Shown: positions 7,467-14,275 of the stretch, piece after piece | Position numbering within the stretch: the first letter of the stretch is position 1 | How the letters are laid out: each line of letters opens with the position of its first letter | NCBI RefSeq assembly: GCF_024138145.1 | Contig: NZ_CP099997.1 | Location: 1,364,001-1,428,000 of the forward strand | Direction: 5' to 3' | Source: Natronosalvus halobius | Lineage (GTDB): Archaea; Halobacteriota; Halobacteria; Halobacteriales; Natrialbaceae | Length of the DNA: 64,000 bases | Program-made: the position numbers and the translations under genes | Notes under the pieces: generated by a model | Database searches by the model: none | What the model saw: only the letters and a program-made list of their open reading frames with translations | What the model was told of the DNA's origin: nothing

Positions 7467-8141
7467 ATGACGCGCTCGAGACTCGTTTCGCGACGCCGGT
7501 TCGTGGCCCTCCTCGGGGCGACTTCGGGGTCGTCGCTCGTGGCCGGGTGTCTGGCGGAGGGAGAGCCGGAATCCGACGACGACCCGGAGGACGAAAGCGA
7601 CGACACAACGACCGAATCGAACGGTTCTGACGACGACTCCACGACCGGTGAGAGCGAACCGGACGACAACGAATCCGATAGCGACGGCGAGACGGAAGAG
7701 GACGACGGCCAATCCGACCACGAACCCGACGCAAACGGTGGCAACGAGGACGGCGACAGCGACGGAACGGACGAAACGGATAGCTCCGACGAGACGGCCC
7801 CGGCGGACGTCGACGAATTCGTCTTCGAGGCCCGAACGTCTCACTTCACGGGGGTCCAGCCGTCTGCCATCGCCGACGAACGGAACCCGACGCTCGTGCT
7901 CACCGAGGGAGAACGATACACGATCACCTGGCACAACGCAGACGGACACGTACACAACGTCGAAATCCGGGACGAAAACGATGACGTCGTCCAGGACTAC
8001 CGAACTGAACCAACGGGGGCCGAGTCCCAGTCGCTCACGTTCGAGGCGACTACGGATGCGGCGGCGTACGTCTGCGATTTGCACGACTCCTGGGGCCAGC
8101 GCGGGTCCATCGACATCGTTTCGGACGGTGGTGGCGGGTAG
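7467..8141 (+). CDS. Cupredoxin (halocyanin/plastocyanin-like) lipoprotein
   Basis: 224 residues. Twin-arginine signal SRRRFVALLG followed by lipobox LVAGC, so Tat export and lipid anchoring on the outer face of the membrane are expected. Residues 30-115 are an Asp/Glu/Ser-rich linker typical of haloarchaeal surface lipoproteins. The copper domain (about 120-220) has FVFEARTSHFTG, ITWHNADGHVHNVEI (first His ligand) and YVCDLHDSWGQRGSIDI (Cys and second His). At Cys+8, where halocyanins have Met, the residue is Gln, as in stellacyanins. Probable electron carrier; partner unknown. An alternative start 19 codons upstream would spoil the Tat n-region. Confidence 0.82.
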   Translation: MTRSRLVSRRRFVALLGATSGSSLVAGCLAEGEPESDDDPEDESDDTTTESNGSDDDSTTGESEPDDNESDSDGETEEDDGQSDHEPDANGGNEDGDSDGTDETDSSDETAPADVDEFVFEARTSHFTGVQPSAIADERNPTLVLTEGERYTITWHNADGHVHNVEIRDENDDVVQDYRTEPTGAESQSLTFEATTDAAAYVCDLHDSWGQRGSIDIVSDGGGG

Positions 8142-8372
8142 CCGGCGTTCGAGGCTCGTTGTGAACGTGGAAATACGAGAATACGAACACGAAGACGTAT
8201 CACGTCCAGATACACGTGCACGAAGACGCACAACGTAAACGAGATGTGCGAACAGCGAGCGCGAGCGCACTCGAGTCGATCACCGTCCCGCTCACCGTCT
8301 CGTCGAAACGCGACAGCCCTCCGAACCGATATCCCTAACTCGTTCGTCACGAACTGCCACCTGTTCGCAGCC
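8142..8372. other. Intergenic, nothing assigned
   Basis: A 231-bp region between the cupredoxin gene and the DUF3267 gene. It can be read as an N-terminal extension of the downstream protein, but that translation is Arg/Ser-rich and unlike the proteome, so I treat it as non-coding leader sequence. Confidence 0.45.
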
Positions 8373-9341
8373 GTGACCGCCACCGACGACCGATTGGCCT
8401 ACCAGCACATCGCGAGCCTGCGGGCTCCTCGGTCGGCCGTCGGCCGCTGGGCGCTCTGCTCGGCGGTCGCTTTCCTGTACAGCTGGTACGTCGCACTCGA
8501 CCTTCACGGCGCCACTCTCGGCCGTCCGTTCGACGGCGTCGTCGTCGATCCGTCGGCGCTGGCGAGCGGACTCGAGGTTATCGCGCTCGTCGTCGGCGCG
8601 TTCTTCGTCGTCGCCGTTCCCCACGAACTCCTCCACGGCGCGATCATGCGCTACTTCGGTGGCCGCCCGCGCTACGGCGTCCGGACCGCCCGGTTCGGGA
8701 TTCCCTACGCCTACGCTGAGACGCGAACCGACTACAGCCGCAACCAAATGGTCGCCATCCTGGTCGCGCCCGTCGTCGGTATCTCGGTCGTCGGATTCGT
8801 ACTCGCGGTCGTCCTGGACGCTCGATGGCCGCTCGTCGTCCTCGCCGCCAACGTTGCGGGATCTGTCGGGGACTGCTGGATGGCCAGTCGACTGCTCCAG
8901 TATTCCGAGTCCGTTCGTGTTGGGCCGCCGCCGGCCGGTGGGGTTGGGGACGAAGACGAAGGCGAAAACGAGGACGGGGACGAAGAGGATGGCGAAGACG
9001 AAATCGGGGACGAGGACGGAGCACTCGCGATCTACGGCCGCTCCGCAGACCCGCAGTCGAGGCTGCCCGCTCGAGTCGTTCACTCCTTTCTCGTCGGAAC
9101 CATCGGAACGATCGTCGTACTCGCGCTGGGACTCGTCGTCCTCGTATTCGCCTCGCTCGCCTTCGATTCGGGTGCCGTTGTCCTCGCCGACGGCGACGGG
9201 AACTGGCTCCTCTTCCGTCACGAACCGACGGCTGACCGGGGCGTACTGATCGAGGTCGGCCATCGGGTCGTCGCGGTGTTCGGGGCGGTCGGCGGGGTCA
9301 TCTGGCTCGGCGTCGGCAGGGGACTTGAAGCGCCACGCTGA
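8373..9341 (+). CDS. DUF3267-type membrane metallopeptidase-like protein
   Basis: About 322 residues from the GTG at 8373; a longer ATG form starting at 8244 is possible but adds 43 Arg/Ser-rich residues. Hydrophobic helix near residues 20-45, then VVAVPHELLHGAIMRYFG with the zinc motif HELLH at about residue 84, and later hydrophobic helices (about 130-155, 235-265, 295-315). This is the DUF3267 arrangement, related to site-2 protease-like membrane zincins. An acidic low-complexity loop of EDGD units (about 190-215) separates the catalytic half from the C-terminal helices. Substrate unknown. Confidence 0.75.
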   Translation: MTATDDRLAYQHIASLRAPRSAVGRWALCSAVAFLYSWYVALDLHGATLGRPFDGVVVDPSALASGLEVIALVVGAFFVVAVPHELLHGAIMRYFGGRPRYGVRTARFGIPYAYAETRTDYSRNQMVAILVAPVVGISVVGFVLAVVLDARWPLVVLAANVAGSVGDCWMASRLLQYSESVRVGPPPAGGVGDEDEGENEDGDEEDGEDEIGDEDGALAIYGRSADPQSRLPARVVHSFLVGTIGTIVVLALGLVVLVFASLAFDSGAVVLADGDGNWLLFRHEPTADRGVLIEVGHRVVAVFGAVGGVIWLGVGRGLEAPR

Positions 9342-9355
9342 GATCGAATCCAGGC

Positions 9356-9434
9356 CAGCAGAGAGCTGTTCAGCCAGCAGAGAAGTGTTCAGCGCAGGAC
9401 AGCTCAGACCAATACAGGCCAGGTTCAGACCAGT
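9356..9434. repeat. Two adjoining tandem duplications at the end of the SDR gene (19 bp and about 20 bp)
   Basis: cagcagaga-tgttcagc is repeated at 9356-9374 and 9375-9393 with two differences. Next, 9396-9434 holds two degenerate units of aggccaggttcagaccag type. The unit closest to the SDR includes that gene's stop codon (tca on this strand, 9425-9427), and the second unit keeps the tca. Confidence 0.6.
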
Positions 9435-10381
9435 TTCTTGACGAGCCCGTAGGCGGCATCCCGGAGGCCGTCGGGAAGAAAGCGCGCGTAGAGGCCGTAC
9501 TCGGCGAGCGGGCCGACCGGGTACCGGGCCGGCGGCTCTGGACACGTCCCCGCGTGGACGATGGCCGCAGCGACGTCCTCGGGGTCCGAGGCGAGCGGAC
9601 CGCCGCCACCGACGAGTTGGCTCTCCTCGATGATCTCGTAGAGCGACTCGTAGGCTGGCGTGCGGTCGTCCGGCACTTCCTCCTCGACCCGTTCGGTGAA
9701 CGAGGTCTCGACCGGCCCTGGTTCGACGAGCACGACGTCGACTCCGAACCCCTCGACCTCTGCGCGGAGTGCATCGCTCATCGCCTCGAGCGCGTGTTTC
9801 GACCCCGAATAGGGGCCGGTTCCGGCGAAGGAGAGGCGACCGAGTACCGAGGAAACGTTGACGATCCGGCCGGACCCTTGCGCCCGCATGTGCGGAAGCA
9901 CCGCACGAGCGAGGCGATGCGGGCCGTAGACGTTGACGTCGAACTGGTGGTGGAGGTCGGCCGTCGACGTGTCCTCTATCGGCCCCATCTGGGCGTAGCC
10001 GGCGTTGTTGACCAGACAGTCGATCGCGCCGCCGACGTCGACCGTTCGCTCGACGACGCGAGCGACCTGGTCGGGATCGGTGACATTTAGCTCGAGCGTC
10101 TCACACCCGGCGTCGGCGAGGTCCTCGATGTCGGACGTGTCGCGAGCGGTCGCGACGACCCGCCAGTTCTCGTCCAGGAACGCGCGGGCGGTCGCCCGCC
10201 CGATTCCGGACGAGCAGCCGGTGATCAGGACGCATCGCTTTCGCGTGTACCCTTCGGCGTCTCGAGCGGCTTCGGCCGTCCCCGGGCGGGACGCATCTTC
10301 ACTCCGGTCGATACCCTCGCGATCGGCGGATGGCTCGTCGGTGGCCACCCCGTCTGCGTCGTCCGCCGCTGCCTTCGTCAT
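9425..10381 (-). CDS. Classical short-chain dehydrogenase/reductase
   Basis: 318 residues. A disordered acidic N-terminal region of about 45 residues precedes the Rossmann domain: VLITGCSSGIGRATARAF (glycine motif), NVTD, LVNNAGYAQMGP, IVNVSSVLGRLSFAG (catalytic Ser) and PYSGSKHALEAMS (YxxxK), then VEPGPVETSF. An Arg after strand 2 (TARDTSD) suggests NADP preference. The PGPVETSF loop with a long C-terminal extension is typical of retinol- or ketosteroid-type SDRs; substrate not determinable. The start at 10381 avoids an Arg/Pro-rich extension. Divergent from the LysE gene. Confidence 0.83.
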   Translation of the reverse strand: MTKAAADDADGVATDEPSADREGIDRSEDASRPGTAEAARDAEGYTRKRCVLITGCSSGIGRATARAFLDENWRVVATARDTSDIEDLADAGCETLELNVTDPDQVARVVERTVDVGGAIDCLVNNAGYAQMGPIEDTSTADLHHQFDVNVYGPHRLARAVLPHMRAQGSGRIVNVSSVLGRLSFAGTGPYSGSKHALEAMSDALRAEVEGFGVDVVLVEPGPVETSFTERVEEEVPDDRTPAYESLYEIIEESQLVGGGGPLASDPEDVAAAIVHAGTCPEPPARYPVGPLAEYGLYARFLPDGLRDAAYGLVKKLV

Positions 10382-10478
10382 AGGAGACTGATTCGAGCGA
10401 GGGGGCCTAAGTATCGACGGTTTGTCGCGCTGCGTGGAATCGCACGGCCGAGGTCGGACGTGAGCGAAAGAGGATTCG

Positions 10479-10520
10479 GGCAGGCGAGGACGGACTCGAG
10501 GCATGCGAGGACGGACTCGA
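10479..10520. repeat. 21-bp tandem duplication upstream of lysE-like gene
   Basis: Two near-identical units, ggca(g/t)gcgaggacggactcga, at 10479-10499 and 10500-10520, lie just upstream of the TATA-like box of the exporter gene, where archaeal activator sites commonly sit. Confidence 0.6.
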
Positions 10521-10545
10521 GGCGAAAACGGTTGACCCCGACGAA

Positions 10546-10553
10546 CTTTTATC
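10546..10553 (+). promoter_or_regulatory. TATA-like box of the LysE-family gene
   Basis: cttttatc centred about 29 nt before the GTG start at 10579; a leaderless transcript is likely. Confidence 0.55.
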
Positions 10554-10578
10554 GCTGCCGACACGAGAGACGGTAGCT

Positions 10579-11259
10579 GTGTCGCTGACTCTCACCTCAC
10601 TCGCTGCGGGCGTCGTCTTCGGAATCGCCCTCGCCGCACCGCCCGGCCCGATGAACGCGATCATCGCCGAGGAGAGCGTGCTTCGAGGCTGGGGTGCCGG
10701 ATTCAGGGCCGGCCTCGGTGCGATGATCGCCGACGTCCTCTTTCTCGTCCTCGCGTTCGTCGGCGTCGTCGCCGTCGTCGAACGCTACGGCGCCCTCCAG
10801 TCGGTGCTCTACCTCCTCGGAGGCATCCTCATGCTCGTCTTCGCGGTCGGCGCCTGGCGGGAGGCCCGCGGCGCCGCGTCGTTCACCGACGACATCGAGG
10901 CAGGAGCGACCGGTTTCCAGAAGGCGTTCGTCCTCGCCGCGACGAACCCGTTCCAGATCGGTTTCTGGCTCACCGTCGGCGTCGGCCTCATCAAGCCGGG
11001 CACGCTCGACGTATTTGCACACGTGCCCGGAATCGGTGATGCGCTCGCTGGATCGTTCGTCGTAGAGACCGGCAGCTTCGCCCTGCTTGTCGGCTTTTTC
11101 GGCGGGATCGTGCTCTGGATCACGACCTATCCCGCGGCGCTGGCTCGAGCGGGTCGACGCGTCGACGCCTTCGCCCCCGCGGTGGCCCTCGTCAGCGGCC
11201 TGGTTCTCGCGGGCTTCGGCGCGCTGTTTCTCGCACTCGGCGTGATGGGCCTGGTGTGA
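10579..11259 (+). CDS. LysE/RhtB-family membrane exporter
   Basis: 226 residues with six hydrophobic helices. The N-terminal motif GIALAAPPGPMNAIIAEES is the diagnostic LysE signature (G-x-PGP), and the AATNPFQIGFWLTVG repeat motif marks the second half. The family exports basic or neutral amino acids, homoserine or related metabolites by proton exchange. The GTG start is supported by a TATA box at the leaderless distance and by the hydrophobic helix starting at residue 5. Substrate unknown. It precedes a PAP2 phosphatase gene on the same strand by 63 bp with its own promoter. Confidence 0.85.
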   Translation: MSLTLTSLAAGVVFGIALAAPPGPMNAIIAEESVLRGWGAGFRAGLGAMIADVLFLVLAFVGVVAVVERYGALQSVLYLLGGILMLVFAVGAWREARGAASFTDDIEAGATGFQKAFVLAATNPFQIGFWLTVGVGLIKPGTLDVFAHVPGIGDALAGSFVVETGSFALLVGFFGGIVLWITTYPAALARAGRRVDAFAPAVALVSGLVLAGFGALFLALGVMGLV

Positions 11260-11292
11260 GAAGGGTATTCGTCGTTCCGGTTGGAACAAGCG

Positions 11293-11299
11293 TTTATAG
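11293..11299 (+). promoter_or_regulatory. TATA-like box of the PAP2 phosphatase gene
   Basis: tttatag centred about 27 nt before the ATG at 11323, which also supports that start over an in-frame codon at 11281. Confidence 0.55.
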
Positions 11300-11322
11300 T
11301 CTCCATCGAGAATGTGAAAGCG

Positions 11323-12228
11323 ATGAGCCTGGGAATCGACATCGTCAACCCGATCCAGTCGACGGTTCCGGACTGGCAGGCCCTCGTCGTCGCCCTGCTC
11401 ACTCAGCTCGGCGATATCTGGTTCGTCGTCGTCGTCCTCCTGGGGCTATACTGGTTCCACCCGTCGAAACGCCGCCAGGTTGCCACCCTTGCTGGGGTGA
11501 TGCTCTCGGGTATCGGTATCTATCGCGGCTTCAAGTCCCTGTTCGCGATTCCGCGTCCGGACCAGCCGCTCCGGGATCCGGAGACGGTCTCGACGATGGT
11601 CCAGCCGCTGTACGAGGCGACCGCGACCGCGACCGGGTACGGCTTTCCGAGCGGTCATGCCACGACGAGCACGATCCTCTACTTCGGCCTGGCAGGGGTC
11701 CTCGCCGTCGGAAGCCGGCGGACGCGATACGCCGCTGCCGCCGCCCTCGTCGCCACCGTCTCGGCGACTCGCGTCGTCCTCCGCGTCCACTACGTCCAGG
11801 ACGTCGTCGCCGGCGTTGCTCTCGGGTTGACGCTGCTGGCCGGGACGTACCTCGTCCTCTCTCGCGTCGACACCGACGAACCCGCAGCGACCTTCGGGCT
11901 GGCCATCCTGTGTAGCGGGTTCTACCTGTACACCAGCGCCGCCGAACCGGACGCAATACTCCTGGCCGGAGCCACCCTGGGTGCGTTCGTCGGCTGGCAG
12001 GTGACCCGAATCGACGGCAGCCGAATCCGGATGACGCCGTTCGGTCGCCCCGTTTCGAGTCGCGCGCTGATCGTGGCACTGTCGCTGGGCGCGGCAGTCC
12101 TCGCCGTCGCGACGGTTACCCGGGTGCCCGCATTGGCCACGAGTCTCGTTGCGGGCCTGTTCACGGCGTTTGCGATCAGTGCACCCGTCGTCCGACCTTC
12201 GAGCCTCGAACGCGTCGTTCCCGCGTGA
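11323..12228 (+). CDS. PAP2-superfamily membrane phosphatase
   Basis: 301 residues, about eight hydrophobic helices. The three phosphatidic acid phosphatase motifs are visible: KSLFAIPRP (KxxxxxxRP, about residues 67-75), GFPSGHATTS (PSGH, about 108), and SATRVVLRVHYVQDVVAG (R...H...D, with His about 151). It should hydrolyse a lipid phosphate or polyprenyl (di)phosphate at the extracytoplasmic face; C55/C60 dolichyl phosphate recycling is a reasonable guess in archaea but is inference. The C-terminal third holds extra helices of unknown role. Confidence 0.85.
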   Translation: MSLGIDIVNPIQSTVPDWQALVVALLTQLGDIWFVVVVLLGLYWFHPSKRRQVATLAGVMLSGIGIYRGFKSLFAIPRPDQPLRDPETVSTMVQPLYEATATATGYGFPSGHATTSTILYFGLAGVLAVGSRRTRYAAAAALVATVSATRVVLRVHYVQDVVAGVALGLTLLAGTYLVLSRVDTDEPAATFGLAILCSGFYLYTSAAEPDAILLAGATLGAFVGWQVTRIDGSRIRMTPFGRPVSSRALIVALSLGAAVLAVATVTRVPALATSLVAGLFTAFAISAPVVRPSSLERVVPA

Positions 12229-12251
12229 TCTGGGTTGATCACTAGAGAAAA

Positions 12252-12258
12252 CATATAG
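12252..12258 (+). promoter_or_regulatory. TATA-like box of the membrane-tethered regulator
   Basis: catatag lies about 34 nt before the ATG at 12289, in an AT-rich patch between two GC-rich genes. Confidence 0.45.
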
Positions 12259-12288
12259 TGGGTGGCGAATAACTGGCTATCTGAAGGT

Positions 12289-14130
12289 ATGGTTTCGTCG
12301 AGCACCCGTCTCGTCACCAGTCTCCTCTTCGTCTTCGTCGTGACCACGGCCAGTGTCGTGGGGATCGTCGCCGGAACCGCGGTAGCGGTGGCCACGGGAG
12401 ACGACGACATCGACGGCTCGAGCGTGGGTACGCTGCTCGAGTCGACGACTCTGCCAGTCGACGAGTTGGACGACGGTCTGGACGACGATATCGAAGAGAC
12501 GAACGAGACGGTCAATGAGACGACGGACTCGGACGGAAACGTAACTGACGGGAACGTAACTGACGGGAACGTAACCGACGAGAGTGAGAATACCACCGAC
12601 TTCGTCGAAGACGAAACCGACGAGACAGCCGACACCGACGACGCGGTCGACACCGACGACGCAATTGACACTGACGAAAATCTAACCGACGACGTCGGTG
12701 GGACGGCTGAATCCGACGAAACCGTGATCGACGATGGAGACGACGTGGTTGCTGACTCGAGTGACACGCTCGAAAACACGACCGATGGAACTACTGAGAC
12801 AGTCAACGACACGACGGCCACGACGGAGATGGTAGTCGAAACGGCAGAAAGCACTACCGAAACCGTCGAGGACACCACGAACGAAACAATCCATGCGGTC
12901 GAGGACACGACTGACGAGACGGTCAGTACCGTCGAAAATGCGACTGACGAGACTGCCAACGCGGTCGAGGACGTGACCGACGAGACTGCCGGCGCAATCG
13001 AGGAAACGGCTAACGAGACCGCCGACGTGATCGAGGAGACGGCCAACTCGATTGATGACACCACGACTACCGACGCCGTGACCGAACTCGAGACCACGAC
13101 CACGCTCACGGGCACTTCCCTGCTCGAGAAACAACTCGACGCCGACGCGAGCGTCGACGCGTCGGTTGGTGACGCGGAATCCGATGACGACGCAGACGAA
13201 TCGCTCGAGGAAACTGAGACGGCGCTCGACGGGGAAACGGACGAGAACGAAGCCACTGAAGGGAACGAGGATCGAGACGATGACGCCACGACAACCACCG
13301 ACGATAGCGGGTCCGGATTCGGCTCCGCTTCGAGTCCCGAGACGCAACATGCCGTCAACGGTGTGCTCGTTGGGTTACTCGGCGCAGTAGCCGTGTCGGG
13401 AATGGGGGCTAGCGCTGGTGCTGGTGCCGGTGCCGGTGCCGGCGCTGGCGCCGGTGCCGGGACCAGCGCAACGAACGCCGTCGCCAGCTGGACTGGCAGC
13501 CAGCCTCGTCGATTGCTGGCTGCGCTCCGGGACGCGCTCCCGGTCCCGATCGAGGCGTTGGCCCTGCTTCGATACAGCCGCTACGACGACTCGGATCCGC
13601 TCGAGAACGACCACAGGCGAACCGTCTTCGACACGATCACCGAGGAGCCGGGACTGTACCTCTCGGCACTCAGCGACCGGAGCGGCGTCGCCCTGTCGAC
13701 CGTTCGCCACCACGTCCGGGTACTCGAGGATGAGAACCTGCTCACTTCGGTCAAGGTCGGCGGCAAGCGACGCTACTTCCCGATCGAGGCGGACGGGGCA
13801 GACGGGATGGACGGAGTGGGCGGGACGGACGGGGCCGACCACGAGCGATACGCCATCTTCGCCGAACCGGCCCGCCGACGGGTGCTCGAGGAACTAGCCG
13901 CACTCGAGCACGCGTCCAACGGACGCCTCGCCGAGGCGCTCGACCTCGATCCGAGCACCGTCTCCCACCACCTCACGACGCTCGAAGAGGCGGGCTTCGT
14001 CGTCCGCGAGCGAGACGGCCGAGCCGTCCGCAATCGACTCTCCGAGGACGCCAGGTCGGCTCTGCTCGAGACCGAGGCCGACGCCGACTCGAGCGATCCG
14101 GCGTCAGCTCCGGCGCCCGCTGACGACTGA
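12289..14130 (+). CDS. Membrane-tethered regulator: glycosylation-rich extracellular stalk plus two cytoplasmic winged-helix domains
   Basis: 613 residues. Residues 7-35 form a signal/anchor helix. Residues 37-350 are a Thr/Asp/Glu-rich ectodomain with about a dozen N-x-T sequons, a three-fold NVTDG repeat near 84-98, and five in-phase 11-residue repeats of the form E-D-x-T-D-E-T-x-x-x-V at 194-248, a hendecad coiled-coil pattern. Residues 354-400 form a second membrane helix running into an Ala/Gly repeat. Residues 438-500 (RTVFDTITEEPGLYLSALS, STVRHHVRVLEDENLL) and 517-592 (ARRRVLEELAAL, STVSHHLTTLEEAGF) are two winged-helix domains. The layout suggests an outside-sensing one-component DNA-binding regulator. 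Ligand and targets unknown. Confidence 0.8.
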   Translation: MVSSSTRLVTSLLFVFVVTTASVVGIVAGTAVAVATGDDDIDGSSVGTLLESTTLPVDELDDGLDDDIEETNETVNETTDSDGNVTDGNVTDGNVTDESENTTDFVEDETDETADTDDAVDTDDAIDTDENLTDDVGGTAESDETVIDDGDDVVADSSDTLENTTDGTTETVNDTTATTEMVVETAESTTETVEDTTNETIHAVEDTTDETVSTVENATDETANAVEDVTDETAGAIEETANETADVIEETANSIDDTTTTDAVTELETTTTLTGTSLLEKQLDADASVDASVGDAESDDDADESLEETETALDGETDENEATEGNEDRDDDATTTTDDSGSGFGSASSPETQHAVNGVLVGLLGAVAVSGMGASAGAGAGAGAGAGAGAGTSATNAVASWTGSQPRRLLAALRDALPVPIEALALLRYSRYDDSDPLENDHRRTVFDTITEEPGLYLSALSDRSGVALSTVRHHVRVLEDENLLTSVKVGGKRRYFPIEADGADGMDGVGGTDGADHERYAIFAEPARRRVLEELAALEHASNGRLAEALDLDPSTVSHHLTTLEEAGFVVRERDGRAVRNRLSEDARSALLETEADADSSDPASAPAPADD

Positions 14131-14275
14131 TCCCTCGACGACTGAGGACTGACGCGTCGCGTACTCGCGAACACGCACAGCGGCCGCGTCCGTCGGTTTC
14201 CCCGAAAGGGTTATCCGGGGCTCGGTCGTACCGGGGCCCAATGATCGTGCCTCGAGGACCGGGAGGTGAGACGCC

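Noticed and set aside
8244-8372. N-terminal extension of the DUF3267 protein from an ATG at 8244
   Set aside because: The added residues are Arg/Ser-rich and unlike the acidic proteome; the GTG at 8373 leads straight into the conserved part, though the longer form is not fully excluded.
11922-13358. A Ser/Val-rich 478-codon minus-strand frame
   Set aside because: It is the reverse of the Asp/Glu/Thr-rich stalk region of the membrane-tethered regulator; the plus-strand protein has clear winged-helix domains.
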